DNA of 64,000 bases from Anaerococcus lactolyticus ATCC 51172 (GCF_000156575.1 NZ_GG666045.1:250359-314358); one strand, 5' to 3'. Positions 1 through 9,276 are shown, counted from the first letter of the stretch. Program-made: numbers and translations. Notes: a model not told the origin generated them from the letters alone.

Positions 1-21
1 CTAGCCAAATGGCTAGCTTTT
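1..21. terminator. Intrinsic terminator hairpin at left edge
   Basis: A 6-bp stem CTAGCC/GGCTAG with loop AAAT is followed on the plus strand by CTTTT. It would end a plus-strand transcript coming from outside the window. It also lies just past the stop of the small minus-strand gene at 29-259, so it may serve both, but the U-tract for that direction lies outside the window. Confidence 0.6.
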
Positions 22-28
22 AATTTAC

Positions 29-259
29 TTAGTCTTCTGATGGATTTTCTGAGAAATCTGCTCTAGTTCTTCTGGCTTCTGCTCCTACATTAGAGTTTTC
101 ATCTGCTTCATCATTAATTGATCTAAGATTTTCTTGGTCTGGACCAAGTTTTTTATCTAGTGATTCGCCACCACTGTTCTTATCTGATTCCCTCATTTTT
201 TTGTCGAGTTCATCATTACCTCTGTATTGATTTGCATTTGAAATTTTTTGATTTGTCAT
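29..259 (-). CDS. Small charged hypothetical protein, 76 aa
   Basis: I do not recognise this protein. It is very hydrophilic, rich in Asn, Asp, Glu, Lys and Ser, has no cysteine and no hydrophobic segment, and looks intrinsically disordered. The start is the ATG at 259 because AAGGAGAT sits 3-4 nt before it; an upstream in-frame start would place that RBS inside the gene. A plausible promoter (TTGTAA, 17 bp, TATTAT) lies at 302-330. It could be a small stress or spore-like soluble protein, but nothing in the sequence proves a function. Confidence 0.65.
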   Translation of the reverse strand: MTNQKISNANQYRGNDELDKKMRESDKNSGGESLDKKLGPDQENLRSINDEADENSNVGAEARRTRADFSENPSED

Positions 260-301
260 AATATCTCCTTTATAATTCAACTATGCATTACTCATATATT
301 T

Positions 302-330
302 ATAATACTATAAATCAGGAAATTTTACAA
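302..330 (-). promoter_or_regulatory. Promoter of the small hypothetical gene
   Basis: Minus-strand -35 TTGTAA (325-330) and -10 TATTAT (302-307) are separated by 17 bp and lie about 45 bp upstream of the ATG at 259, within the short gap after pepT. Confidence 0.5.
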
Positions 331-338
331 ACCTTTTC

Positions 339-1559
339 TTATTTAGACATCTCTATAAGTTTAATAATTTCGAGAACAACTTGGCTAGATTTTACCATAT
401 GTTCTATTGGAATAAGCTCATAAATCCCATGGAAATTCATACCGCCAGTGAAAATGTTTGGACAAGGAAGACCCATAAATGACAATTTAGATCCGTCTGT
501 ACCTCCTCTAATAGGGCTGATGAGTGGTTTTATACCAAGATCTTCCATTGCTTTTTTAGCATATTCGACAATATCTAAGTTGTCTTTTATAATATCACCC
601 ATATTATAATAACTATCTGTTAATTTTACATCTATAATATTTCCGTATTTTTCATTTAGGAAATCTGCATTAGATATAATCTCTTTTTTCATTTTTTCGA
701 AAGTATTCCTGTCATGATCACGAATTATATATTCTAGTTTAGTTGTTTCTATATCTCCGTTAATCTTAAGTAGGTGAAAAAAGCCCTCATAGCCTTCAGT
801 ATGCTCTGGGCGTCTCACATAGCCTAATAACCTGTCAAATTCATTTGCGATAGTTATAGAGTTAATCATTGTGTTTTTGGCGCTACCAGGGTGGATGGAT
901 TTGCCATGTATAGTTATCTTCGCATCAGCCGCATTGAATGATTCATATTCAAGCTCACCAAGGATGCCTCCATCTATTGTATAGGCGAAGTCAGCGTCGA
1001 AGTTCTTAACATCAAAAGTATCGCATCCAGTTCCGATTTCTTCATCTGGAGTAAAGGCAATCCTTATTTCTCCATGTTTAAAATCAGGATTGTTTACAAT
1101 ATGTTCTATAGCTGTCATAATAGCAGCTATACCTGCTTTATCATCTGCACCAAGTAGAGATTTTCCTCTTGTAGTAATGATTGTTGTTCCCTTTAATTTT
1201 TCAAGATAAGGGAAGTCTTCGACTTTAATATATTTTTCATCATTAAGTTTTATATCTCCACCTTCATAATTGATTATTTGTGGGTCTTCTATTTTTCCGT
1301 ACATCTCTGGAGAAGTATCCATGTGTGAAATAAAACCAATTTTAGGTAGATCCTTATCTGAATTTGCTGGTATTTTGCAGAATAGAAACCCCTCTTCATT
1401 AATAGTTGGATTTAGTCCTAAATCTTCTAATTCTTTTTTCAATTCATTAGCAAGTAATAATTGGCCATCAGATGATGGTTTTTGACTTTCACCTTTTTCA
1501 GGATCACTTTTTGTATCAAATGATATATACTTTAAAAAACGTTTTGTTATATTTTCCAT
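339..1559 (-). CDS. pepT: Peptidase T (tripeptide aminopeptidase)
   Basis: A zinc-dependent M20-family aminopeptidase that releases the N-terminal residue from tripeptides in the cytoplasm, here 406 aa and about the usual PepT length. Visible metal-site motifs are SHMDTSPE near residues 78-86, GADDKAG near 137-143 and PDEEIGTG near 171-178, with the dimerisation domain between them and RGGTDGS late in the protein. The ATG at 1559 is chosen because AGGAG sits 5 nt upstream; a GTG six bases earlier would overlap that RBS. It is divergent from dut and stands alone. No defects are seen. Confidence 0.95.
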   Translation of the reverse strand: MENITKRFLKYISFDTKSDPEKGESQKPSSDGQLLLANELKKELEDLGLNPTINEEGFLFCKIPANSDKDLPKIGFISHMDTSPEMYGKIEDPQIINYEGGDIKLNDEKYIKVEDFPYLEKLKGTTIITTRGKSLLGADDKAGIAAIMTAIEHIVNNPDFKHGEIRIAFTPDEEIGTGCDTFDVKNFDADFAYTIDGGILGELEYESFNAADAKITIHGKSIHPGSAKNTMINSITIANEFDRLLGYVRRPEHTEGYEGFFHLLKINGDIETTKLEYIIRDHDRNTFEKMKKEIISNADFLNEKYGNIIDVKLTDSYYNMGDIIKDNLDIVEYAKKAMEDLGIKPLISPIRGGTDGSKLSFMGLPCPNIFTGGMNFHGIYELIPIEHMVKSSQVVLEIIKLIEMSK

Positions 1560-1589
1560 ATTCACTCCTTTTCTATATTATACTTGTAA

Positions 1590-1618
1590 TTGTAAAGTGT
1601 AGCTAAAATTGGTATATT
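1590..1618 (+). promoter_or_regulatory. Promoter of dut operon
   Basis: TTGTAA (1590-1595) and TATATT (1613-1618) are spaced by 17 bp. The RBS AAGGTGAT and the ATG at 1638 follow. A -10-like TATAAT on the opposite strand at 1577-1582 probably serves pepT, though its -35 is poor. Confidence 0.6.
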
Positions 1619-1637
1619 AAATTAGAAGGTGATTGTA

Positions 1638-2072
1638 ATGAAAAAAAATATTTTGAAGATTAAAACTGATGGCCAAATCCCAGCTTATGCTACAGAGCAC
1701 TCTGCAGGTATAGATTTATACTGTAATAGCGACAAGGATATTATTATAAAAGCAAAAGAAACTGTTAAGATTCATACAGGAATTTTCGTAGAAATTCCTG
1801 AAGGATACTTCGGAGCTGTTTACCCTAGGTCATCAACAGGTGTTAAAAAACATTTAATGCTTGCAAATACTGTTGGCGTAATTGATTCTGACTATAGGGG
1901 AGAATTAATGATATTTTTCTACAATTATGGAGAAGAAGAACAAGTTATAGAAAATGGCGATAGACTTGCTCAATTAGTTATCCAGCCTTATTTAAGTTGT
2001 GACATAGAAAAAGTAGATGAACTTTCTGATAGCGAAAGAGGCGATGGCGGTTTTGGGTCAACTGGTAAGTAA
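1638..2072 (+). CDS. dut: dUTP diphosphatase
   Basis: Hydrolyses dUTP to dUMP and pyrophosphate, keeping uracil out of DNA and feeding thymidylate synthesis. At 144 aa it is a typical trimeric dUTPase. Its five motifs are visible in order: AGIDLY, PRSST, the NTVGVIDSDYRGEL segment with the catalytic Asp, GDRLAQLV, and the C-terminal GGFGSTG arm. The ATG at 1638 is preferred over the in-frame GTG at 1629 because AAGGTG overlaps that GTG. It is first in a plus-strand run leading to mutSL, which fits a DNA-fidelity theme. Confidence 0.95.
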   Translation: MKKNILKIKTDGQIPAYATEHSAGIDLYCNSDKDIIIKAKETVKIHTGIFVEIPEGYFGAVYPRSSTGVKKHLMLANTVGVIDSDYRGELMIFFYNYGEEEQVIENGDRLAQLVIQPYLSCDIEKVDELSDSERGDGGFGSTGK

Positions 2073-2077
2073 TAACT

Positions 2078-2599
2078 ATGAATAGATTTTTAAGAAAAAA
2101 TAAATACAACTTATTTTTGTTGGTCGCATTCATAGTTGTATTAATAATTATTGGTTTTTTTATTAAAGCTAAAATAGATGACATTAATATGGCTAAATAT
2201 GATAACAATATAATTATAATTAAAGGAAATGGTGATGAGATAAAATCATTTTCTATTAGAGAGCTTAAAAAAAGAGCTGGAAGCAGTAAAGAAGTTTATA
2301 TAAACAATGGCTTGGAAAAAGTAAAAGTTGAGGGTGTTTCACTAGAGAAACTTGTAGGAAATCTTGACTATAATTTAAGAGAAAGACCTGTTATTTCAAT
2401 AGAAGATACAGATGGAAATTCAAATAGATTTCCAATGTCTGTAGCTCTTGAGGTTGATAGGGTTTATTTAGTTTATAGAATTGATGGCGAGCCGGTTATA
2501 GAATATAACCCTTCTTACGGTTCTTTAGTTGTAATAGATACTACTACCAAAAGTGCTAATAGCTGGATAACAAATGTAAAAACTCTTAATATTCAATAA
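2078..2599 (+). CDS. Membrane-anchored protein with a Moco-domain-like ectodomain
   Basis: A 173-aa protein with one N-terminal membrane segment (about residues 12-30) and a C-terminal extracytoplasmic domain. The order of elements (FSIRELKK, then EGVSLEKLV, then a YLVYRIDGEPV stretch, then SANSWITNVKTL at the end) resembles the oxidoreductase molybdopterin-binding fold (sulfite oxidase-like). There is no cysteine anywhere, so the usual molybdenum ligand is missing and catalysis is unlikely. It lies 5 bp after dut with no clear RBS, so translation may be coupled. The fold assignment is by pattern memory, and the function is unknown. Confidence 0.6.
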   Translation: MNRFLRKNKYNLFLLVAFIVVLIIIGFFIKAKIDDINMAKYDNNIIIIKGNGDEIKSFSIRELKKRAGSSKEVYINNGLEKVKVEGVSLEKLVGNLDYNLRERPVISIEDTDGNSNRFPMSVALEVDRVYLVYRIDGEPVIEYNPSYGSLVVIDTTTKSANSWITNVKTLNIQ

Positions 2600-2611
2600 A
2601 TAGGCTGTTAC

Positions 2612-2632
2612 TAAACTGTGACAGTTTATTTT
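2612..2632 (+). terminator. Weak intrinsic terminator before mutS
   Basis: A 7-bp stem TAAACTG/CAGTTTA with loop TGA runs into TTTTATT, about 12 bp after the preceding stop codon. The stem is AT-rich, so partial read-through into mutS is plausible. Confidence 0.45.
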
Positions 2633-2659
2633 ATTAAGATAAGAAGAAATGAGTGAAAG

Positions 2660-5269
2660 ATGACTAGCAAATTTAAATACGAAAATTTAACACCAATGCT
2701 AAGACATTATGTTGATGTCAAAAATGATTTTAAAGATGCACTCCTCCTTTATAGGGTTGGAGATTTTTACGAGACTTTTTTTGATGATGCAATTATAACA
2801 GCTAAAGTTTTGTCATTAACTCTTACTGGCAAAGAGTGTGGTCATGTCGATAGAGCCCCTATGTGTGGAGTTCCTCACCATGTAATAGATACTTATGTAA
2901 ATAGACTTGTAAAAAAAGGTTACAAAGTTGCCTTATGTGATCAAATTGAAGATCCTAAGGATGCAAAAGGGCTAGTAAAAAGAGCTATTACAAGAGTTAT
3001 AACACCTGGTACTCTGACTGACATGGAATCTTTAGAAAACAAAGAGAATAACTATTTACTTTCCATATTTGAAAATGAATATGGTCTTGCTATGGCATAT
3101 TGTGATATTTCTACAGGAAAACTTGTTGGTCTTGAAATAAAGACCCTAAGTCAAAATTTAGGAAAAAAAGCTATAGACCAAATAGAAAAGATCAACCCTT
3201 CAGAAATGGTATTAACAAGCAATTTTGATAATGAAGACATTAAAAAGTATCTTAATCTCAATAATCAAATATTTATCAATTATATAAACTTTACAACTGA
3301 TTATGAAAATAGGGTGAAGACTGTAAATAATTATTTAGGTAAGGATAATTTAAATAAGATAAAAGATAAGAGACTAATAATAGTAGCTCTTGCCAATCTC
3401 TTGGATTATATCTATAAATATTACGAAGAAAAACTCGACCATATAAATAATATCGAAATATTAAAAATTAATGAATTTATGGAGATTGAGTCAAATACAC
3501 GAAAAAATCTAGAGTTAACAAGGAATTTGTCTACCAATAATAAGGAAAATACATTAATAAGTATATTAGATCAGGCAGATACAGTTATGGGTTCTAGGAT
3601 GATCCATGACTGGTTAGAAAGACCCTTGATTGATAGGGATAAAATTAATAGAAGACTAGATTTAGTTGATGGTTTTTATGAGGATAGCATCCTATCAAGA
3701 AATGTTTCGAATTTATTAGATAGTGTATATGATCTTGAGAGATTACTTGCGAAAATATCATATAAAAGAGCTAATGCAAGAGATTTGATATCTCTCAAAA
3801 ATTCTATAAAAGAAATGCCAAAACTAAAGCATGTATTAGCAGATTCGACTAATAATCTAATTAAAAATCTTGGTTTGAATCTACCAGATGTAGAAGATAT
3901 CTATGAATTAATAAATAAATCTATTGTTGATGAACCACCAATAAACATTACTGAGGGAGGGATCATAAAAAGTCAATACGATAAAGATTTAGATAATCTC
4001 AAAGAGATGGCTGATACAGCTGAGGATAAACTTATTGAATATGAAAGTAAACAAAGAGAATTAACAGGAATCAAAAATTTAAAGGTTATTTTTAATAAAA
4101 ATAATGGTTATTCTATAGAAGTTACTAAATCTAATATTGATAAGATTGACCAATCTTATATTAGAAAGCAAACATTAAAAAATCAAGAAAGATACACCAC
4201 TGAAGAGCTTGAAAATATTTCATCTTTGATTTTAAATGGCAAAGAAAAAATAAACTTATTAGAGTATGAACTATTTAACAAAATTGTTGAAAATATACTT
4301 AACAGCACTTTAAGACTTCAGAGTCTATCTAAAATGATTGCTAATATTGATAGTTTAAATTCATTTGCAAAAATTGCTCACAAATATTCATATTGCAAGC
4401 CAAATATAACTGAATCAAATGAAATATCAATTATAGAAGGCAGACATCCAGTAATTGAAATAAATCTTGATGAAAATGAGTTTATTGCAAATGATACAAA
4501 TATAGGTCAGGATGATAACCTTATTCAAATCATAACTGGACCAAACATGGCTGGTAAATCAACCTATATGAGGCAGATGGCTCTCATTATAATTATGGCA
4601 CAAATTGGATCCTTCGTACCAGCTAAAAGTGCCGAAATAGGAATATGTGATAAAATTTTTACAAGAATTGGCGCTAGTGATAATATTTCCAAGGGCGAAT
4701 CGACATTCATGCTTGAGATGAATGAAGTATCTAACATCATCAAAAATTCCACTGAAAAATCATTTGTCATTCTTGATGAGGTTGGTAGGGGAACTAGCTC
4801 TGATGATGGTCTAAGTATCGCAATGGCTCTTGTAGAATACTTGTCTAAACATAAAAAAGTTAAGACTGTTTTTGCTACTCACTTTCATGAGCTCACAGTT
4901 CTTGAGAGCGAGCTAAAAAATGTTCGTAATCTCAAAATTGAAATCTTAGAAGAAAATAATAATTTAATTTTCTTAAGAAAAATATCAAGAGGCAAGTCTG
5001 ATAGGTCTTATGGGATTGAGGTAGCAAAACTAAGTGGCCTTCCTGATGAAATCCTTGAAAATGCAAAAAACATTATGGAAAAACTTGCGAATGAAGATTT
5101 CTTTGAAGTCAATAAAGGCAAGGAGATAAAAAATTCATTAGAGGATATTAAAAACAAAAAAATCAACGAGTTAAAGAGTTATACAGATAAGATAAATATC
5201 AACGAACTTACACCACTTGAAGCGATGAACCAGCTTAATATTCTTATGGAAAAGATAGGGGAGATTTAA
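2660..5269 (+). CDS. mutS: DNA mismatch repair protein MutS
   Basis: Recognises mismatches and small loops and uses ATP to recruit MutL. Full length at 869 aa. The mismatch-contacting F-x-E is present in GDFYETFFDDA near residue 33. The Walker A motif GPNMAGKST is near residue 627, and the signature/Walker B region FVILDEVGRGTSSDDG follows near 700, then the ATH of VFATHFHEL. The C-terminus ends in a short helical tail for tetramer or clamp contacts. Its stop overlaps the mutL start by one base (TAATG), so the two are translationally coupled. No sign of truncation. Confidence 0.97.
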   Translation: MTSKFKYENLTPMLRHYVDVKNDFKDALLLYRVGDFYETFFDDAIITAKVLSLTLTGKECGHVDRAPMCGVPHHVIDTYVNRLVKKGYKVALCDQIEDPKDAKGLVKRAITRVITPGTLTDMESLENKENNYLLSIFENEYGLAMAYCDISTGKLVGLEIKTLSQNLGKKAIDQIEKINPSEMVLTSNFDNEDIKKYLNLNNQIFINYINFTTDYENRVKTVNNYLGKDNLNKIKDKRLIIVALANLLDYIYKYYEEKLDHINNIEILKINEFMEIESNTRKNLELTRNLSTNNKENTLISILDQADTVMGSRMIHDWLERPLIDRDKINRRLDLVDGFYEDSILSRNVSNLLDSVYDLERLLAKISYKRANARDLISLKNSIKEMPKLKHVLADSTNNLIKNLGLNLPDVEDIYELINKSIVDEPPINITEGGIIKSQYDKDLDNLKEMADTAEDKLIEYESKQRELTGIKNLKVIFNKNNGYSIEVTKSNIDKIDQSYIRKQTLKNQERYTTEELENISSLILNGKEKINLLEYELFNKIVENILNSTLRLQSLSKMIANIDSLNSFAKIAHKYSYCKPNITESNEISIIEGRHPVIEINLDENEFIANDTNIGQDDNLIQIITGPNMAGKSTYMRQMALIIIMAQIGSFVPAKSAEIGICDKIFTRIGASDNISKGESTFMLEMNEVSNIIKNSTEKSFVILDEVGRGTSSDDGLSIAMALVEYLSKHKKVKTVFATHFHELTVLESELKNVRNLKIEILEENNNLIFLRKISRGKSDRSYGIEVAKLSGLPDEILENAKNIMEKLANEDFFEVNKGKEIKNSLEDIKNKKINELKSYTDKININELTPLEAMNQLNILMEKIGEI

Positions 5270-7032
5270 TGGCTATTAAAAAATTAGATAAGGAAACAGT
5301 TGAAAAAATTGCAGCTGGTGAGGTTATAGAATCCCCTTTATCCATAATTAAAGAGTTAGTTGAAAATTCTGTAGATGCTGGAAGTAAAAATATAACCGTA
5401 GAAATAAAAAATGGTGGTAAAACTTATATAAGAGTCACAGACGATGGTTCAGGCATTGCTAAAGATGATATTGAACTAGCCTTTGAGAAGCACGCAACAA
5501 GCAAGATAACAAAATTTGATGACTTATTTAAAATATCTTCCCTTGGTTTTAGGGGCGAAGCTCTTCCGAGTATTGCATCTGTTAGTAAAGTTGTTGCTAT
5601 TTCAAAAACTCAAGATGCTGATGTTGGCACAAAACTAGATCTAAGTGGAAGAGTAAAAGTTAAAAAATCTATAGCCACAAATAAGGGAACTAGCATTATT
5701 GTTGAAGACTTATTTTATAATATGCCAGCTAGGAGAAAGTTTTTAAAATCTGATATAGCTGAGTCAAATAAGATTACAAAGCTTATGTATGCTTTTGCAA
5801 TTGGCTATAAAGATGTTTCTTTTAAGTATATTAAAGACGATAGGATACAATTTCAATCAAATACAAGTTTGGACCTAAAGTTTAAAATATCAGATTTACT
5901 TGATAACTTGCTAGAAGAAAACCTTCTTGAACTTAAAGCTACAAATACATCTTATAGGATTGACGGTGAGATTGGTTTACCTACATATTATAGGGGAAAT
6001 AGGTCTATGCAATACATTTTTGTAAATGATAGACTTATTGAAGATGAAGAAATTACTAAGACAATAGAGCGCCAATATATAGGGCTTATTCCTCAGGGAA
6101 GATTTCCAGTGTTCTTTATTTTTATTTACACTGACCCAAAAAATATCGACGTAAATATCCATCCTAATAAAAAATTGGTCAAATATACCTACGAGGATGA
6201 ACTTGTTGAATTAATAAATGACAGCGTTAAAAATTTACTAAAGTCAAAACAAGCAATAAATTCAATTGATATTAAAGATAAGAAACAAAATGAAATCTTA
6301 GATTTTACTGATTATAAGGCGGTATTAGACAAATATTCTCCAGCAGAAATGCTTATTAGAGAAGAAGAAAAACCTTATAATAGTATTGAAAGCAACCAGG
6401 ATTTTTTTAATGATAAAATTTCAATAGACTTATATACAAACGAAGAAAAAATAAGGGAAGATTCATTTTTTAGTGACATAGAAGTTCCATCCTATAAAAC
6501 ATCTATCTTTAGAAGGTATTCAATATTTGAAGATAAAGAGAAAATCTATATTTTAGATCATAGAAAAGCTGAAGAAAAGATAAAAATGAGTGAATATATC
6601 AATGATTATAATAGTAATAAGATATCTAGACAGCTAGTTTTAAATCCGATTAAAATCAATCTTAATAAAATTGATATAGGTAGGTACGAGCAAAAACAAG
6701 ATTTGTTTAATAAGTTGGGTTTTGATATTGAATTGATATCTGATAAGTCTGTAATAATAAGGGAAATTCCAATAATTTTTGATATACCTGAAAACAATAA
6801 CTTTTTCTATGAGATATTAGATTTTGATGATAATGAAAATATTCTTTTTAAGAATTTAAGAAAATTAGTTAAAAATATTTCGTTTAGGAAAGGTAATACC
6901 ATAAATAAAGACGAAGCTATTGAACTTTATAAGAAACTAATGAAAGAAGAAGATCCTTACAGAACATATGATGGTAAACCTACGATAATAACATTGGAAG
7001 ATAAGGATTTGGAGAAATATTTTGAAAGATAA
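5269..7032 (+). CDS. mutL: DNA mismatch repair protein MutL, endonuclease motifs degenerate
   Basis: Partner of MutS, 587 aa. The N-terminal GHKL ATPase is intact: KELVENSVDAG, DDGSGI and GFRGEAL are all present. The C-terminal domain keeps the fold, but the metal-dependent nicking motifs of Gram-positive MutL are lost. DQHA(x)2E(x)4E reads DHRKAEE, the SCK motif reads SFR, and CPHGRP reads TYDGKP. A clamp-binding-like QLVLNP remains. No MutH is visible. The ATP-switch role is therefore likely kept while the nicking role is doubtful. It shares one base with mutS and overlaps miaA by 11 bp. Confidence 0.93.
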   Translation: MAIKKLDKETVEKIAAGEVIESPLSIIKELVENSVDAGSKNITVEIKNGGKTYIRVTDDGSGIAKDDIELAFEKHATSKITKFDDLFKISSLGFRGEALPSIASVSKVVAISKTQDADVGTKLDLSGRVKVKKSIATNKGTSIIVEDLFYNMPARRKFLKSDIAESNKITKLMYAFAIGYKDVSFKYIKDDRIQFQSNTSLDLKFKISDLLDNLLEENLLELKATNTSYRIDGEIGLPTYYRGNRSMQYIFVNDRLIEDEEITKTIERQYIGLIPQGRFPVFFIFIYTDPKNIDVNIHPNKKLVKYTYEDELVELINDSVKNLLKSKQAINSIDIKDKKQNEILDFTDYKAVLDKYSPAEMLIREEEKPYNSIESNQDFFNDKISIDLYTNEEKIREDSFFSDIEVPSYKTSIFRRYSIFEDKEKIYILDHRKAEEKIKMSEYINDYNSNKISRQLVLNPIKINLNKIDIGRYEQKQDLFNKLGFDIELISDKSVIIREIPIIFDIPENNNFFYEILDFDDNENILFKNLRKLVKNISFRKGNTINKDEAIELYKKLMKEEDPYRTYDGKPTIITLEDKDLEKYFER

Positions 7033-7969
7033 ATTTATTATTATTACCGGGCCTACAGCAAGTGGAAAAAGTGATATAGCTATAGATATTGCCAAAAAAA
7101 TTGAAGGTGAAATTATATCTGCTGATAGCCAGCAAGTATACAGAGATATGGATATAGGTACTAATAAAGTGACTAATCCAAGTTACGTTAACCATCATTT
7201 GTTGAATATTGTAAATCCAAATGAAGAGTTCACCGTTGATGATTTCAAGAAAGATGCAGAGGAGATAATTTCTACATTAAATTCAAGATTTATTATGCCG
7301 ATTATCACCGGTGGTACAGGATTTTATATTGATTCCTTGCTTTTTGACATGAATTACGGTGAGGTAAAAAAAGATATTTATACAAGAATGGCCTTACAAA
7401 AATTAGCTGATGTTCATGGTAACAATTATTTATATGAAAAGCTTTTGGAAATCGATCCTAAAACAGCAAATAAATATCATCCTAATGAGCTAAACAGGAT
7501 TATTAGAGCCCTAGAAATATATGAAATTACAGGAGAAAAACCATCCGAAAAACGTACCGGAGAAAAAGTTTTGAAAAGTAACATTAATCCTATATTGATA
7601 TTTTTGAATTATAGAGATAGAAAAATACTTTATAACAAAATTAATGATAGGGTAAATGATATGATAAATCTCGGCCTCATTAATGAATTTAATTTCTTGA
7701 TTGATAAGTACAAATTAGATGAAAATAGTCAATCTATGGCAGCTATTGGATATAAGGAAATCTTTCCTTATGTGAGAGGCGAGATAAGTTTAGATGAGAT
7801 GGTTAGCTTAATTCAAAGAAATACTAGAAGATATGCTAAAAGACAGATAACCTGGATGAAAAGATATTTAAATTATCCGTTTGCCAGAGAAATTATTATG
7901 GATGATTTGAACAAGGAAGATGCTACTTTAATTATCGAAGATTTAATAAAGGGTATGTATGAATTTTAA
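7022..7969 (+). CDS. miaA: tRNA dimethylallyltransferase
   Basis: Transfers a dimethylallyl group to N6 of A37 in tRNAs that read U-starting codons. At 315 aa it is normal length. It opens with the P-loop ITGPTASGKSDIA, followed by SADSQQVYRDMDIGT and ITGGTGFYID, and near the C-terminus RRYAKRQITWMKR. The start is a TTG at 7022, with GGAG about 10 nt upstream inside mutL; the 11-bp overlap with mutL makes coupling likely. Its downstream neighbour is the PLP enzyme; in Bacillus, hfq usually lies in this position but none is seen here. Confidence 0.95.
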   Translation: MKDKFIIITGPTASGKSDIAIDIAKKIEGEIISADSQQVYRDMDIGTNKVTNPSYVNHHLLNIVNPNEEFTVDDFKKDAEEIISTLNSRFIMPIITGGTGFYIDSLLFDMNYGEVKKDIYTRMALQKLADVHGNNYLYEKLLEIDPKTANKYHPNELNRIIRALEIYEITGEKPSEKRTGEKVLKSNINPILIFLNYRDRKILYNKINDRVNDMINLGLINEFNFLIDKYKLDENSQSMAAIGYKEIFPYVRGEISLDEMVSLIQRNTRRYAKRQITWMKRYLNYPFAREIIMDDLNKEDATLIIEDLIKGMYEF

Positions 7970-9236
7970 AGAGATTTATGAAAATTATAATATAGACAAT
8001 GAATATGACGATTTGATAGAAGATTCTGAAAGGGAGTTAGAAGAATTATTCAAAAAACACGAAAAAATAGCTGAATATAATCAATATAAAGTATTGAAGG
8101 CCTTTAATGAAAATTCTCTTCAAACTTCTGATTTTAATTCTTCTACTGGATATGGTTATGCAGATACTGGACGTGACACCGTTGAAGCTATATTTTCTTC
8201 GATATTTAAATCCGAAGACAGCCTTGTAAGACCTTCTATTGTTTCGGGAACCCATGCCTTATCTATTGTTTTATTTTCATTATTACATTATGGAGATAAG
8301 CTATTATCAATTACTGATGATCCATACGATACCATGCAACAGGTTATAGGTATAGCAGGCAATAAAAAGGGAACGTTAATAGAAAAAGGTATCTTATATG
8401 ATAAATTAACCCTTGATGAAAATAATAAAATTCAATATGATAAAATTAAAGACAAGATTGATGATAAAACCAAGGTAATTTTAATTCAAAGATCAACAGG
8501 ATACACTCAAAGAAGGGCATTTACAATTGATGAAATCGAAAAAGCAATAATCGAAATCAGAAAAATATCTAAAGATATTGTTATTTTTATTGACAATTGC
8601 TATGGAGAATTCACTGAAACAAGAGAACCTATTGAAATTGGTGCTGATATTGTTGCAGGCTCCCTTATAAAAAATCTTGGTGGAGGAATTGCTATTACAG
8701 GTGGCTACATCAGCGGCAGAAAAGACTTGATCGAATATTGCGCTAACACTCTTACTGCACCTGGAATTGGTAAAGATGAGGGCCTTAGCTTTGGTATAAA
8801 TAGACTGGTTGTAGAAGGGTTGTATTTTGCTCCACATATAGTTAAAGAAGCTATAAGAGTAGCTTTATTATTTGCAAGTGTGTTTAATAAATTAGGATAT
8901 AACGTTACTCCAAGCCTTGATGACCCAAGGTCTGATGTGATTCTTGCCATAAAATTAGAAAATCCAGAAAAGTTAAAGACATTTTGTAAGGCTATACAAG
9001 AGGCTTGCTCAGTTGATTCTACCTTTGTTCCAGAAGCGTATCCTATGCCAGGATATGAAGACCCTGTTATAATGGCTGCTGGAGGATTTGTGGAAGGAGC
9101 GACATCTGAATTATCAGCTGACGGACCTTTAAGAGCTCCTTATATGGCATATCTACAAGGAGGTCTTAATTATTATCATGGTAAGCTTGCTTTAAAAATA
9201 GTCTTAGATAGGTTTGCTAAAAATAATTTCTTATAA
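7959..9236 (+). CDS. PLP-dependent methionine gamma-lyase/aluminium-resistance family protein
   Basis: A 425-aa fold-type I PLP enzyme of the family named after an aluminium-resistance protein (YnbB in Bacillus), related to cystathionine and methionine lyases. The Schiff-base lysine is probably in SLIKNLGGGIA near residue 230, with the PLP-binding FIDNCYGEF before it and SGTHALSIVLF as the phosphate-binding turn near residue 97. The substrate is not established for the family; the resistance name comes from screening rather than a reaction. It overlaps miaA by 11 bp and is the last gene of the plus-strand run. Confidence 0.85.
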   Translation: MNFKEIYENYNIDNEYDDLIEDSERELEELFKKHEKIAEYNQYKVLKAFNENSLQTSDFNSSTGYGYADTGRDTVEAIFSSIFKSEDSLVRPSIVSGTHALSIVLFSLLHYGDKLLSITDDPYDTMQQVIGIAGNKKGTLIEKGILYDKLTLDENNKIQYDKIKDKIDDKTKVILIQRSTGYTQRRAFTIDEIEKAIIEIRKISKDIVIFIDNCYGEFTETREPIEIGADIVAGSLIKNLGGGIAITGGYISGRKDLIEYCANTLTAPGIGKDEGLSFGINRLVVEGLYFAPHIVKEAIRVALLFASVFNKLGYNVTPSLDDPRSDVILAIKLENPEKLKTFCKAIQEACSVDSTFVPEAYPMPGYEDPVIMAAGGFVEGATSELSADGPLRAPYMAYLQGGLNYYHGKLALKIVLDRFAKNNFL

Positions 9237-9240
9237 ATAA

Positions 9241-9273
9241 AATCGTTCTAATTTTATAGTTAGAACGATTTTT
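9241..9273. terminator. Bidirectional terminator between convergent genes
   Basis: An 11-bp stem AATCGTTCTAA/TTAGAACGATT with an 8-nt loop is flanked by A-runs and T-runs. It serves the PLP enzyme gene on the plus strand and the recombinase gene on the minus strand. Confidence 0.85.
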
Positions 9274-9276
9274 AAA

